Assembly (NCBI GenBank): GCA_947493255.1
Contig: CANLQK010000007.1
Coordinates: 1-64,000, forward strand
Reading direction: 5' to 3'
Origin: an uncultured Paracoccaceae bacterium
Lineage (GTDB): Bacteria; Pseudomonadota; Alphaproteobacteria; Rhodobacterales; Rhodobacteraceae
Length of the DNA stretch: 64,000 nucleotides
The notes beneath the pieces are model-generated. The model was not told the origin of the DNA. It made no database searches and was given only the letters and a program-made list of their open reading frames with translations. Position 1 is the stretch's first letter. The number at the start of each line of letters is the position of its first letter. Shown piece after piece: positions 18,327 through 27,048 of this stretch. A program made the translations under genes and the position numbers.

Positions 18327-18521
18327 TGAACCCAAGTAGAACGGCGTCTGAATGCGCGTGACAGTTTGCGGCAGTGCAGCATTGCGGTTTTCGCACCGAC
18401 AGCATATGCATGACGCAACGGCGGGCGGAGGCTCGTTTCAACCAGTAGCGATCGCACCGATTGATACTTGGGGCCTCTGATATTCCGCCGCGCCGGTTGG
18501 AATAGCAGGAGGACTTACTTA

Positions 18522-19697
18522 ATGACCAACGTCGTAATCGCATCAGCTGCCCGGACTGCCGTCGGCAGTTTTGGTGGATCATTCGCCAATACACCCGCAC
18601 ATGACTTGGGGGCCGCAGTTTTGGAGGAGGTTGTTGCCCGCGCTGGCATCGACAAATCTGAAGTTTCAGAAACGATACTCGGCCAGGTTTTGACAGCTGG
18701 ACAGGGCCAAAACCCTGCTCGTCAGGCACATGTTAACGCCGGTTTGGCAAAAGAAGCCGCGGCATGGTCAATTAACCAGGTCTGCGGGTCTGGGCTTCGC
18801 GCTGTTGCGCTTGGTGCACAGCACATCATGCTCGGAGACGCGTCTATTGTCGCAGCTGGCGGTCAAGAAAACATGACGTTGTCCCCGCACGCACAAGGCA
18901 TCCGCGCAGGGCAAAAGATGGGTGATATGAAGCTTATCGATACGATGATCAAAGACGGTCTTTGGGATGCGTTTAACCAGTACCATATGGGGCAAACAGC
19001 GGAAAACGTGGCCGAGCAGTGGCAAATCTCCCGAGATATGCAGGACGAATTTGCGGTTGCTTCGCAGAACAAGGCGGAAGCCGCGCAGAAGGCCGGCAAG
19101 TTTGCAGATGAAATCGCTGCCTATACCGTAAAGACCCGTAAAGGAGGCATCATCGTGGATAGCGATGAATACATCCGGCATGGCGCAAACATCGAGGCGA
19201 TGGCAAAGATGCGCCCCGCCTTTGCAAAAGACGGGTCAGTTACAGCGGCCAATGCCTCTGGTCTGAATGACGGCGCTGCTGCCACCCTTTTGATGTCCGC
19301 GGATGATGCCGAAAAACGTGGGATCGAACCTCTTGCCAGGATTGTGTCCTATGCGACAGCAGGTTTGGACCCATCCATCATGGGGGTCGGTCCGATTTAT
19401 GCATCGCGTAAGGCACTGGACAAAGCTGGTTGGTCCGTTGCGGATCTTGACTTGGTTGAAGCGAACGAAGCTTTTGCTGCACAGGCATGTGCAGTCAACA
19501 AGGACATGGGTTGGGACCCGTCCATCGTTAACGTAAATGGCGGCGCAATTGCGATTGGTCACCCGATTGGTGCGTCTGGGTGCCGTGTCCTGAATACGCT
19601 TTTGTTTGAAATGAAGCGCCGTGACGCTAAAAAGGGCCTAGCAACATTATGTATCGGCGGCGGTATGGGCGTTGCGATGTGTGTTGAGCGGCCTTAA
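18522..19697 (+). CDS. phaA: Acetyl-CoA C-acetyltransferase (beta-ketothiolase)
   Basis: A 391-residue thiolase that condenses two acetyl-CoA to acetoacetyl-CoA. The nucleophilic Cys lies in [14 protein letters not shown]; the C-terminal catalytic His and Cys lie in [17 protein letters not shown] and [11 protein letters not shown]. Normal family length. The ATG at 18522 has AGGAGG nine bases upstream; the track start is 54 bases early. The acetoacetyl-CoA reductase follows, which together with the thiolase makes the polyhydroxybutyrate precursor. PHA synthase is not in this window. Confidence 0.94.
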   Translation: MTNVVIASAARTAVGSFGGSFANTPAHDLGAAVLEEVVARAGIDKSEVSETILGQVLTAGQGQNPARQAHVNAGLAKEAAAWSINQVCGSGLRAVALGAQHIMLGDASIVAAGGQENMTLSPHAQGIRAGQKMGDMKLIDTMIKDGLWDAFNQYHMGQTAENVAEQWQISRDMQDEFAVASQNKAEAAQKAGKFADEIAAYTVKTRKGGIIVDSDEYIRHGANIEAMAKMRPAFAKDGSVTAANASGLNDGAAATLLMSADDAEKRGIEPLARIVSYATAGLDPSIMGVGPIYASRKALDKAGWSVADLDLVEANEAFAAQACAVNKDMGWDPSIVNVNGGAIAIGHPIGASGCRVLNTLLFEMKRRDAKKGLATLCIGGGMGVAMCVERP

Positions 19698-19706
19698 TTC
19701 GTAATT

Positions 19707-19733
19707 TCTCTGCGCAATATTGTTGCGCAGGGA
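19707..19733 (+). terminator. Intergenic hairpin between phaA and phaB
   Basis: CTGCGCAA-N5-TTGCGCAG forms an 8-bp stem, extendable with one mismatch, in the 87-bp phaA-phaB gap. It is followed by only a short T-rich stretch (TTCTTTG), so it may be a processing or attenuation hairpin that tunes phaB level rather than a full terminator. Confidence 0.4.
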
Positions 19734-19784
19734 GTTCTTTGCGGGTAATTAGATTTCAGGGAAAATATGATACAGGAGAGAACT

Positions 19785-20507
19785 ATGGGACGAGTTGCAC
19801 TGGTCACCGGGGGGAGCCGCGGAATAGGCGAAGCGATTTCCAAGAAACTCAAGGCCGACGGTTACACAGTTGCAGCGACGTATGCTGGCAACGACGAAGC
19901 AGCAGCCAAGTTTACCGAAGCTACAGGCATCAAAACATACAAATGGGATGTGGCAGACTACGAAAGTTCGGCCGCAGGCATCGCACAAATCGAAGCTGAT
20001 CTTGGCCCGATTGAAGTCGTTGTTGCAAATGCAGGTATCACCCGCGATGCACCGTTCCATAAAATGAAGCCAGAACAGTGGAAAGAGGTCATCGACACCA
20101 ATTTGACCGGTGTTTTCAACACCGTTCACCCTGTTTGGCCTGGCATGCGCGAACGTAAATTTGGGCGGGTGATCGTCATCTCTTCGATCAACGGCCAGAA
20201 AGGGCAGTTCGCTCAGGTGAATTATGCTGCAACTAAAGCGGGCGATCTGGGGATTGTGAAATCGCTGGCGCAAGAAGGTGCCCGTGCCGGGATCACAGCG
20301 AACGCTGTGTGCCCTGGTTATATCGGGACTGAGATGGTGATGGCGGTTCCAGAAAAGGTCCGTGAAAGTATTATCGGTCAAATTCCGGCTGGCCGATTGG
20401 GCGAACCAGATGAGATTGCACGATGCGTCGCGTTTTTGGCATCGGACGAGAGCGGGTTTATCAACGGCTCTACGATTTCTGCCAATGGTGCCCAGTTCTT
20501 CGTGTAA
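19785..20507 (+). CDS. phaB: Acetoacetyl-CoA reductase
   Basis: A 240-residue SDR that reduces acetoacetyl-CoA to (R)-3-hydroxybutyryl-CoA with NADPH. The TGGSRGIGEAI cofactor loop, NAGITRDAPFHKM, SSINGQKGQFAQVNYAATKAG (Ser, Tyr and Lys of the catalytic set) and the C-terminal FINGSTISANGAQF match PhaB closely. The ATG at 19785 has CAGGAGAG upstream; the track start six codons earlier is unneeded. It is followed by a strong intrinsic terminator. Confidence 0.95.
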   Translation: MGRVALVTGGSRGIGEAISKKLKADGYTVAATYAGNDEAAAKFTEATGIKTYKWDVADYESSAAGIAQIEADLGPIEVVVANAGITRDAPFHKMKPEQWKEVIDTNLTGVFNTVHPVWPGMRERKFGRVIVISSINGQKGQFAQVNYAATKAGDLGIVKSLAQEGARAGITANAVCPGYIGTEMVMAVPEKVRESIIGQIPAGRLGEPDEIARCVAFLASDESGFINGSTISANGAQFFV

Positions 20508-20526
20508 AGCTGGTACTCAAACGACA

Positions 20527-20554
20527 AAAGGGCGGGGTTATCCCCGCCCTTTTT
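20527..20554 (+). terminator. Strong intrinsic terminator after phaB
   Basis: AAAGGGCGGGG-TTAT-CCCCGCCCTTT forms an 11-bp GC-rich stem with a four-base loop, ending in a TTTTT run. It lies 19 bp after the phaB stop. In the opposite orientation it also sits just downstream of the small minus-strand gene and may serve both. Confidence 0.92.
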
Positions 20555-20571
20555 GTTTACGGCAAAGGCGT

Positions 20572-20679
20572 TTAGCGATGGAAGATGCCTTTGAACAAGC
20601 GAGACATAGCTTTGTTGCGCTCGATGCTTGCACGTTTGATCAGTTGATCAATCTCTTTTTGGTTTAGTTGGTGGTACAT
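20572..20679 (-). CDS. Basic amphipathic microprotein (35 aa)
   Basis: A 35-codon ORF too short for the track. The start ATG at 20679 has GGAG seven bases upstream. The product is helical and basic (DQLIKRASIERNKAMSR) and ends LFKGIFHR. A second microprotein 190 bp upstream has a similar end (ER...LKGMFRR), so the two look paralogous. They recall short Arg-rich DUF1127-like RNA-binding proteins of alphaproteobacteria, but that is a resemblance only. Its ribosome-binding site lies inside a leader hairpin (20684-20721), suggesting translational control. Confidence 0.65.
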   Translation of the reverse strand: MYHQLNQKEIDQLIKRASIERNKAMSRLFKGIFHR

Positions 20680-20683
20680 CGGA

Positions 20684-20721
20684 GTTCTCCGTCGGTGTGT
20701 GGTTCCTCCCACACGGAGAAC
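20684..20721 (-). promoter_or_regulatory. Leader hairpin burying the microprotein's ribosome-binding site
   Basis: In the minus-strand leader, GTTCTCCG pairs perfectly with CGGAGAAC (8 bp) and an inner TGTGG pairs with CCACA around the loop GAGGAA. The 3' arm contains the GGAG that serves the ATG at 20679. The folded form would hide the ribosome site; melting, processing or a protein would free it. Energies were not computed. Confidence 0.6.
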
Positions 20722-20813
20722 GTAACGGCCATAGGTCGTTGAAAAAACCTCTTAACTCGCAGGTCCGCGTTGCAGTTTTTGCAAAGCTATCAAAGGCTCG
20801 TAAATTAGAATGC

Positions 20814-20836
20814 GGCCATCCCAAGTTGGGATGGCC
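20814..20836. terminator. Hairpin between the two microprotein genes
   Basis: GGCCATCCC-AAGTT-GGGATGGCC is a perfect 9-bp stem (11 bp counting loop-closing pairs). It lies about 30 bp downstream of the second microprotein on the minus strand. The T-tract is poor in either orientation, so it may be a weak terminator or a 3' stabiliser. Confidence 0.5.
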
Positions 20837-20866
20837 TGTCACCGTTCGGCTGGACTGGTGGTTGAC

Positions 20867-20983
20867 CTAAGCCTGCCGCAGCGATGTTTTTCGGCGAAAC
20901 ATGCCTTTCAGAACGGCACCGCGTTCGGCATGGGCTGTACGAATGGCATCTCGGGTGCGGGCGTTTGTGGTTGCTTCGAACAT
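20867..20983 (-). CDS. Basic microprotein (38 aa), paralogue of the neighbouring one
   Basis: A 38-codon ORF below the track cut-off. The start ATG at 20983 has AAAGGA six bases upstream. The sequence is Arg/Ala-rich and helical (NARTRDAIRTAHAERG), then AVLKGMFRRK. Its ER...LKGMFRR end matches the ER...LFKGIFHR end of the downstream microprotein. It is divergent from the GcvA-like LysR gene with a 106-bp gap, so that regulator could control it. Function unknown. Confidence 0.62.
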   Translation of the reverse strand: MFEATTNARTRDAIRTAHAERGAVLKGMFRRKTSLRQA

Positions 20984-21089
20984 TGTATGTCCTTTCATGG
21001 CTGTCTTTGCTTGCTGTTAAGATGGACTTATTCGAGCAGCCTTACAAACGAGACTTCCTATGTCTTCAGTTAAGTTATACTAATGTGAA

Positions 21090-22025
21090 ATGAATGATCG
21101 ATTACCCCCCCTGACGGCTTTACGCGCATTTGATGCTGCTGCGCGCCATATGTCTTTTGCACTGGCTGCTGCAGAGCTGAATGTGACCCCCGCTGCGCTG
21201 TCGTTTCAAATCAAGTCGCTTGAAGCACATTTGGGACAACCTGTGTTCCGCCGTTTGAACCGGGCCGTGGAGCTGACTGAAGCCGGGAGAATGTTGATGC
21301 CAGGAGTGGCTGATGGGTTCTCTGCCTTGTCTGCCGCATGGCGAAATACCCAAAGATCATTTGATAACAACATCTTGAATGTGACGGCAGGACCTGCCTT
21401 TACATCTAAATGGTTGGCGCCACGGCTGTATGAGTTTGCCCAAGCACACCCAGAAACCGAGCTGCGCTTTTCGGCGTCGTTGCGGTTGATGGATTTTGAC
21501 CGAGACGAGGTCGACGTCGCCATTCGGTTTGGAGTTTCGAACGACGAGGGCCTCTTTTCCGAACCATTGGTACAAGAATGGTTAACGCCGATGATGAGCC
21601 CTGAACTTGCACAGAAATACGACACACCAGAAAAGCTTTCGGATGCGGTGCTCATACACGACGATTCTATTGCTTTTTTGGACCACCCGGTAAATTGGGC
21701 AACCTGGGCGCAAGCGGCAGGGATGAACTTTGATACCGGGTCTGGGCCACGCTTTAGTCAAGCAGACCATGCATTGGATGCAGCCATTTCAGGGGCAGGG
21801 GTAACCTTGGGCCGGATTTCATTGACATCTCGCGCGTTAGAGGTGGGAAACCTCGTTGCGCCCTATGACATCGGTGTTTGGAGCCAAGGGCAGTTCAGGG
21901 TGATTTGCCCGAAAGGAACACAAGATAGGCCCCATGTTGCGGCGTTTCGGAAGTGGGTTTTTCATGAAATGCAGGGTGTGTCTGCTTTTGCAGATGGTCG
22001 TACAATCGTCGATCCATTGCGTTAG
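21090..22025 (+). CDS. LysR-family regulator, GcvA/AmpR-like
   Basis: A 311-residue LysR protein. The N-terminal PPLTALRAFDAAARHMSFALAAAELNVTPAALSFQIKSLE is the GcvA/AmpR-subgroup HTH, and a periplasmic-binding-like domain follows. It is divergent from the second microprotein gene. The ATG at 21090 is the only reasonable start, although its ribosome site is weak. GcvA relatives control glycine cleavage or beta-lactamase; neither target is here, so the function is unknown. Confidence 0.88.
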   Translation: MNDRLPPLTALRAFDAAARHMSFALAAAELNVTPAALSFQIKSLEAHLGQPVFRRLNRAVELTEAGRMLMPGVADGFSALSAAWRNTQRSFDNNILNVTAGPAFTSKWLAPRLYEFAQAHPETELRFSASLRLMDFDRDEVDVAIRFGVSNDEGLFSEPLVQEWLTPMMSPELAQKYDTPEKLSDAVLIHDDSIAFLDHPVNWATWAQAAGMNFDTGSGPRFSQADHALDAAISGAGVTLGRISLTSRALEVGNLVAPYDIGVWSQGQFRVICPKGTQDRPHVAAFRKWVFHEMQGVSAFADGRTIVDPLR

Positions 22026-22050
22026 GCGTTGGCACCATTGTGCCAACGCC
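22025..22050. terminator. Bidirectional terminator between LysR and YdcH genes
   Basis: GGCGTTGGCAC-CATT-GTGCCAACGCC is a perfect 11-bp stem starting in the LysR stop codon and ending 7 bp before the convergent YdcH stop. The tail is ATTTAAATT on the plus strand, so termination may be moderate. Its position between convergent genes supports the role. Confidence 0.75.
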
Positions 22051-22057
22051 ATTTAAA

Positions 22058-22225
22058 TTACACTGCCGTTAGGCGTGAAATCTCTTCTTTAAGGTGGAGT
22101 TTTTCTTTCTTGAGGCGCGAGACCTCAAGACCATCAATGCCGGGACTTCGTTGCGCTTGTTCAACAGCGTTGGAAAGGTCTTCGTGCTTTCGCTTCAGTT
22201 CCTGTAGGTGGGACGTCAAGCTCAT
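22058..22225 (-). CDS. YdcH family (DUF465) small coiled-coil protein
   Basis: A 55-residue charged helical protein of the YdcH/DUF465 family. LTSHLQELKRKHEDLSNAVE and EVSRLKKEKLHLKEEISRL give two helices joined by the SPGIDGLE turn, as in the family. The start is the ATG at 22225 with GGAGG upstream; the track's 20-codon extension is not family-like. The function of the family is unknown. It is transcribed away from the TrmN6-like gene on the same strand and ends at a shared terminator. Confidence 0.85.
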   Translation of the reverse strand: MSLTSHLQELKRKHEDLSNAVEQAQRSPGIDGLEVSRLKKEKLHLKEEISRLTAV

Positions 22226-22349
22226 GGGTATCCTCCGTAACTGATAAAATTGGTAGCCCGTTGATAGGACCACATTTGGGGCCACCTGTCACGCCGCACG
22301 GCAGAAAATCGCCCTCGCCTAAGGACACACTGAAATTGTTGCCAAATAG

Positions 22350-23111
22350 TTAATCAGTGAAAGGGAAAGCTGCACCATTGCGCAAGACTGCCGAAACTTC
22401 GGCACGATAGTCTTCGCCATCTTGAATGTGTGATGGGCCTTCATGCAAAGGTACAGACGCAGCAAGGCGAAACGCCGCACGCCCGCCTTTTCGTGCTTGA
22501 AGCAAAATGCGATCGGCATCCCGACCCAAACGGCCGCAGATCGGAGTTACCACAACGGATCCAAGGCGATCATCGATCGCATGAAGAACATCCAAGGTCC
22601 GGTGTGCTTTAATGATCAACGTAAAGTGGCCCTTGGGCTTTAGCCGCCGTGTGGCGACGTCGACCCAATCGGCTAAATCAGTGTCTCCTGCGAAGGCGAT
22701 GTCTTTGTCCGCCGACTTACTTGGGTTTCCCGACGTTCGATCAAAATAGGGCGGGTTGGCGATGACATGATCAAAGGTCATTTCCCGTAGCGGAGGCGGG
22801 AGGGTCCGTAAGTCCGTAGTATGAATGGTCGCTGAGATGCCATTGGTTCCCGCATTCTCTCGGCACAGGTCAGCGTAGGGCGCCTGCACCTCGACACCGT
22901 GTAGTTCCAAACCAGCAACCCGCGCGGCTAGGCACAACAATGCGGCGCCTGTCCCACACCCAAGTTCCAATACCGATTGTCCGGCCTTTGCTTTGATGGC
23001 CGAGGCTAACAGGACCGGATCAACACCCGCGCGGTATCCGACGACAGGTTGCCTTAGTCGAATCCGTCCCCCAAGGAACGCGTCATTTGTTGTATCAGAA
23101 CCCGAGGTCAA
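22350..23111 (-). CDS. TrmN6-like class I methyltransferase (tRNA1(Val) A37 N6 type)
   Basis: A 253-residue SAM-dependent methyltransferase. The N-terminal AFLGGRIRLRQPVVGYRAGVDPVLLA is typical of the alphaproteobacterial TrmN6-like group, followed by motif I (VLELGCGTGAALLCLA) and the amino-methyltransferase NPPY motif (VIANPPYFDR). It would methylate the exocyclic amine of an adenine, most probably in tRNA. The start appears to be a TTG at 23111, 17 bases inside the upstream DUF2007 gene, because the conserved AFLGG block begins 12 residues later and no ATG is available. Confidence 0.82.
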   Translation of the reverse strand: MTSGSDTTNDAFLGGRIRLRQPVVGYRAGVDPVLLASAIKAKAGQSVLELGCGTGAALLCLAARVAGLELHGVEVQAPYADLCRENAGTNGISATIHTTDLRTLPPPLREMTFDHVIANPPYFDRTSGNPSKSADKDIAFAGDTDLADWVDVATRRLKPKGHFTLIIKAHRTLDVLHAIDDRLGSVVVTPICGRLGRDADRILLQARKGGRAAFRLAASVPLHEGPSHIQDGEDYRAEVSAVLRNGAAFPFTD

Positions 23112-23310
23112 TTTCGTTGGCTTTCAAAACAGAGGTCGCGAGGAAGTGGTCTTTGTCTAAAACCATAAGGCGGCGTGGCAATATGCCCAAGGACCCATCT
23201 AGTATGCTCATATTTACGTCCATCTCGAACACCTCTATATCCTCTCCTTGAAGAAGGGCTTTGGCAAAGGCGATGGCGGTCATGTCATTGGTGCGTAAAA
23301 GTTCTTTCAT
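23095..23310 (-). CDS. DUF2007-domain protein
   Basis: A 71-residue protein beginning MKELLRTNDMTAIAFAKALLQGEDIEVF, the characteristic start of DUF2007 (putative signal-transducing) proteins, ending LPRRLMVLDKDHFLATSVLKANEID. The track extends it 110 codons upstream into the divergent prenyl synthase gene; that part is shadow. It overlaps the methyltransferase start and is probably co-transcribed with it. Role unknown. Confidence 0.85.
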   Translation of the reverse strand: MKELLRTNDMTAIAFAKALLQGEDIEVFEMDVNMSILDGSLGILPRRLMVLDKDHFLATSVLKANEIDLGF

Positions 23311-23364
23311 AGTCCAGACATAGGGTGCTTTGTCAGCCTTTGTCGAGCAACTGACGGAGCCGTG

Positions 23365-24363
23365 ATGAGCCTGGACCACGCCGCAACGAAACCTCATGAA
23401 CGCCTTGCTGCTGCATTGGCCGACGAAATGGCTGATGTGAATGTCTTGATCCGCGACAGGATGGCATCTGAACATGCACCGCGCATTCCCGAAGTCACGG
23501 CCCACTTGGTCGAAGCAGGTGGTAAGCGGTTGCGCCCGATGATGACGTTGGCGGCAGCCAAGATGTGTGGCTATCACGGTCCGTACCATGTGCATCTGGC
23601 TGCAACGGTTGAATTTATTCACACAGCGACCTTGCTGCATGATGATGTTGTTGACGAAAGCGAGCAGCGCCGTGGGCGCCCGACGGCTAATCTGTTGTGG
23701 GACAACACCAGCAGTGTTTTAGTGGGGGACTATTTGTTTGCGCGTTCGTTCCAGCTGATGACTGAAACTGGAAATTTGGACGTCCTGCGTATTCTATCGA
23801 ACGCAGCGGCTACAATCGCGGAAGGCGAAGTTCTGCAACTAACTGCAGCACGAGACTTAACCACAACAGAAGATATTTACCTAAAGGTCGTGCGCGGAAA
23901 AACCGCGGCACTGTTTTCGGCGGCAATGGAAGTGGGCGGTGTCATTGCCGGCAAAGACGCGGAATTAGTGAAGGCTTTGTATGACTACGGCGATGCGTTG
24001 GGCGTTGGTTTCCAGATCGTGGATGACTTGTTAGATTACACGGGCACGGATGCAACAGGTAAAAACATCGGTGACGATTTCCGTGAACGCAAACTGACCC
24101 TGCCCGTGATTAAAGCCATCGCATTGGCAGATGATGAAGAGCAGGCATTCTGGGTTCGAACAATCGAAAAAGGACGTCAGAACGACGGCGATGTGGACAC
24201 TGCCATCTCGATCATGACAGCACATAACACGCTCGAGACTACCCGTCTCGAGGCGTTGGATTGGATGGAGACCGCCAAGGCCGCGCTTGCGCCTTTGCCG
24301 GACCATGACATCAAAGATATGCTGCTCGATCTGGCGGATTATGTCGTTGCGCGGGTGCGCTAA
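23365..24363 (+). CDS. ispB: All-trans polyprenyl diphosphate synthase (quinone side chain)
   Basis: A 332-residue trans-prenyltransferase making the long isoprenoid tail of ubiquinone. The first Asp-rich motif is LLHDDVVDESEQRRG and the second is QIVDDLLDYTG; GGKRLRPMM and KTAALFSAAMEVG are also family-conserved. Start is the ATG at 23365 with GGAG upstream rather than the preceding GTG. Chain length cannot be read from sequence; alphaproteobacteria usually make Q-10, so decaprenyl is likely. It is divergent from DUF2007 and ends three bases from ispE. Confidence 0.92.
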   Translation: MSLDHAATKPHERLAAALADEMADVNVLIRDRMASEHAPRIPEVTAHLVEAGGKRLRPMMTLAAAKMCGYHGPYHVHLAATVEFIHTATLLHDDVVDESEQRRGRPTANLLWDNTSSVLVGDYLFARSFQLMTETGNLDVLRILSNAAATIAEGEVLQLTAARDLTTTEDIYLKVVRGKTAALFSAAMEVGGVIAGKDAELVKALYDYGDALGVGFQIVDDLLDYTGTDATGKNIGDDFRERKLTLPVIKAIALADDEEQAFWVRTIEKGRQNDGDVDTAISIMTAHNTLETTRLEALDWMETAKAALAPLPDHDIKDMLLDLADYVVARVR

Positions 24364-24366
24364 ACG

Positions 24367-25224
24367 TCAAACTTCGGCTGCACCTGTTTCAGCAACCCAC
24401 CAATCTGGATGTGCGACCCTTAGGTTTGAGGCCGCCGCATCCCGCGTGTCGGCGTCTTCAAAAATCGCGAAACACGTCGCGCCAGAGCCAGACATCCGTA
24501 CCAGTTGACAACCGGTTTGCACTAAGAACGCATCAATCACGACATTTATTTCCGGGGCGATTGTGCATGCAGGTGTTTCAAGATCATTGCGCTGGGCGAT
24601 GACCCAGCTCGTCCAAGTATCGGCGTTCGATGGATCTGGCATGTCGTTTGGCATTGCCGCGTTGGTCTTGGTAGCAAGCCCTTTGAAAACCTTTGGCGTT
24701 GGAACTGCGACACCGGGATTGACTAAGATCATGTTTAACGGTGGTGCCGCGCCGAGGTGGTCTAACACATCTCCAACCCCACGCATGCGTGTCAATTCAC
24801 GGGTCATGCAAACAGGTACATCCGCACCTAACTGCACCTGTGCATCACGTGGTGGGACCGGTAGGTCCCATAGCTGGGACAGCGCGCGCAAAGTTGCTGC
24901 TGCATCCGCTGACCCGCCGCCGATGCCTGACGCAACGGGGAGGTTTTTCGTTAACGTAATTGCAGCACCTCTGTCGGTGCCGAATAACCGCGCGGCTTGA
25001 AATACAAGATTGTCGTGCCCTGCCGACAAACCAGCTGAAAATGGCCCCTCAATCGTAAGTGAAAGATGGTCAGACGGTGCGACCGTAATGACGTCGCCGA
25101 CCACGGTAAAGACGACCAGTGAGTCAAGCAAATGGTACCCGTCAGGGCGTTGGCCTGTTACGTGCAATGACAGGTTGATCTTGGCGTTTGCGGGTTCAGA
25201 TACTGCGCCACTAATTGGCGTCAT
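24367..25224 (-). CDS. ispE: 4-diphosphocytidyl-2-C-methyl-D-erythritol kinase
   Basis: A 285-residue GHMP kinase of the MEP isoprenoid pathway. The N-terminal AKINLSLHVTGQRPDGYHLLDSLVVF carries the catalytic Lys-Asn region, and PVASGIGGGSADAAATLRAL is the ATP loop. RMSGSGATCFAIF is the third GHMP motif. The start overlaps the end of the TPR gene by 14 bases, so the two are likely co-transcribed. It converges with the polyprenyl synthase, a convenient isoprenoid pair. Confidence 0.95.
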   Translation of the reverse strand: MTPISGAVSEPANAKINLSLHVTGQRPDGYHLLDSLVVFTVVGDVITVAPSDHLSLTIEGPFSAGLSAGHDNLVFQAARLFGTDRGAAITLTKNLPVASGIGGGSADAAATLRALSQLWDLPVPPRDAQVQLGADVPVCMTRELTRMRGVGDVLDHLGAAPPLNMILVNPGVAVPTPKVFKGLATKTNAAMPNDMPDPSNADTWTSWVIAQRNDLETPACTIAPEINVVIDAFLVQTGCQLVRMSGSGATCFAIFEDADTRDAAASNLRVAHPDWWVAETGAAEV

Positions 25225-26944
25225 TTGCGACCTCTAGCGATGGCATGTCTTGGCCCTCTTCAGCATAGACTGCTGTAAGCCCGATTTCCAGCTTCCGCCG
25301 GATGCGTTCCGCTTCGTCTTCTTCAGGATTAAACGAAAGCGCGCGACGCCATTGGAAACGGGCTTCAATTTCACGGCCAACCATCCAATAAATGTCACCC
25401 AAATGGTCGCTTACAACGGGATCATTTGGCTCTAGCTCCACGGCTTTTTCCATAGGGGAAACGGCGTCTTCGAACCTGCCCAATTTGTAATAGACCCAAG
25501 CGAGGCTATCGATGATCGCTCCACTGTTTGGACGAAGGGACGCGGCAGTTTCGATCATGCCTAACGCCTCGTCATATTTGAATCCGCGATCCACAAGGGA
25601 ATAGCCGAGGTAATTCAAAATCGACGGGTTTTCGGGGTTGAGTGCTAACGCAGCGCGGAAGTCGCGTTCGGCTTCATCCCACTTGTCCAGCCTCTCGAAG
25701 GTGATTCCGCGCGAATACAACAGCCACCAGCGAACGGGGGCATCTTCGCTGAACCCATTCAGAGCCTCTTCATAGGCTGAATTCGCGTTTTCGAAATCCC
25801 TTTGCTGACGGTAAATGTCGCCCAGGGATGCATATGTCATCGGTTGGTCCGGTTGGCTGCGGGCCAATTGCGATAAGACCTCCACAGCTTGGTCCAGCCT
25901 TCCGGCACGCCGCAATGCATCCGCGCGCCCCATTTCAGCGCTTTGATAGGCAGCACTTTCCGTCGAAACTTGCGCGAAGGTGTTCGATGCTGCGTCGTAT
26001 TGCTCCATAGCGTTCAAAAGCCGCGCCGACGCAAGATGCGTATCAGGGTCGTGCGGCGCAATGAAACGGGCTGCCTGTGTGTACAGCAACAGATAGCTTG
26101 CGTTTGCCTCGTCTTGTAGGACGTCGGCAAGTCCAAGGAATGCGACGGCAACACCTTCACTTGGGTTTGACACCATACTCTCTAACGGCGGTACCTGCTG
26201 TGATTGGATCGCTTCGCGGAACGTGGCGACTTCGGGCGCTGTATCAGACGAAAATACACGAGACATCAGATCGGACGCCCGGTCAAAATCGCCCAAACGG
26301 CATAGGATTTGCAAGTGCGCCAAGACTGACCCACGCGTAGGCGTTAGACCTTGATCAGGTGGTAGCGAATAAATTTCGTCGGCGGCGGACAAATCGCCCA
26401 TAACGGTCAATGCCATAGCTTTATGGTGTTGCCCAAACGAACGCATACCGGGTGTAACGATGACTTCATCAAAACTACCTAGCGCACGGTCCATTTGCCC
26501 TTTGCCGACATATGCCCATGATTGCACCAATCCATCCAAAAGTGGCCCAACTTCATGGCCGGCCTCGATCTGGCTGAAAAGAGCGTCCCAATCTTCGGCC
26601 TTTACGGATTGCGCCATGATCGCAATATTGGCGGCTTGGCTTTCAGCACCAGCGTCGATCAGTGCCTTTCCCAGTTCTGCGGCATTTTCGACCTGCCCTG
26701 TGCCCAGGGCCGCTGTCATTGCTTGTTCTAACAATTGCAGATTACCTGGGTCCGCGATGAGAGCATCTTGAAAAAATACAGACGCAGAGGTGTAGTCACC
26801 GTCAATACCAGCTTGGCGCGCCGCAAGATACGCGCCTGCATCCGGTTCCGCCCAAGTGGGGGTGGACAAGCACGACACTGATAAAGCGAGGAAAACTGTA
26901 GAGCGAAGGCGGCTTCGTAGGCGCAATTTCAAGGGCGATTCCAA
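25211..26944 (-). CDS. Secreted tetratricopeptide-repeat protein
   Basis: A 577-residue protein with an N-terminal signal peptide (basic start, then STVFLALSVSCLSTPTWA) and many TPR helices. Good repeats include DQPMTYASLGDIYRQQRDFE, NPSILNYLGYSLVDRGFKYD and NDPVVSDHLGDIYWMVGREI. It is probably periplasmic or attached to the outer-membrane face and acts as a protein-binding scaffold. Similar TPR proteins upstream of ispE occur widely in alphaproteobacteria. No catalytic domain is seen. It is followed by ispE with overlapping ends. Confidence 0.85.
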   Translation of the reverse strand: MESPLKLRLRSRLRSTVFLALSVSCLSTPTWAEPDAGAYLAARQAGIDGDYTSASVFFQDALIADPGNLQLLEQAMTAALGTGQVENAAELGKALIDAGAESQAANIAIMAQSVKAEDWDALFSQIEAGHEVGPLLDGLVQSWAYVGKGQMDRALGSFDEVIVTPGMRSFGQHHKAMALTVMGDLSAADEIYSLPPDQGLTPTRGSVLAHLQILCRLGDFDRASDLMSRVFSSDTAPEVATFREAIQSQQVPPLESMVSNPSEGVAVAFLGLADVLQDEANASYLLLYTQAARFIAPHDPDTHLASARLLNAMEQYDAASNTFAQVSTESAAYQSAEMGRADALRRAGRLDQAVEVLSQLARSQPDQPMTYASLGDIYRQQRDFENANSAYEEALNGFSEDAPVRWWLLYSRGITFERLDKWDEAERDFRAALALNPENPSILNYLGYSLVDRGFKYDEALGMIETAASLRPNSGAIIDSLAWVYYKLGRFEDAVSPMEKAVELEPNDPVVSDHLGDIYWMVGREIEARFQWRRALSFNPEEDEAERIRRKLEIGLTAVYAEEGQDMPSLEVANDAN

Positions 26945-27048
26945 TCTTTGTTCAAGAAAAGGTTAGGGATCGCGGCGGCAAGGCGCAAATAACTTATTGT
27001 GAAGTACGCGATTTACTGCGCCTATTTTCGCTATCGCCTTCAGAAATT

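Noticed and set aside
18366-18400. TGC-rich stretch upstream of phaA as a PhaR-type binding site
   Set aside because: It has TGC-N-GCA pieces, but not the spacing I recall for PhaR sites, and no phaR gene is visible here; too weak to list as a feature.
23311-23640. 110-codon N-terminal extension of the DUF2007 ORF
   Set aside because: It runs antisense through the polyprenyl synthase gene; DUF2007 proteins start at MKELLRTN, so the extension is spurious.
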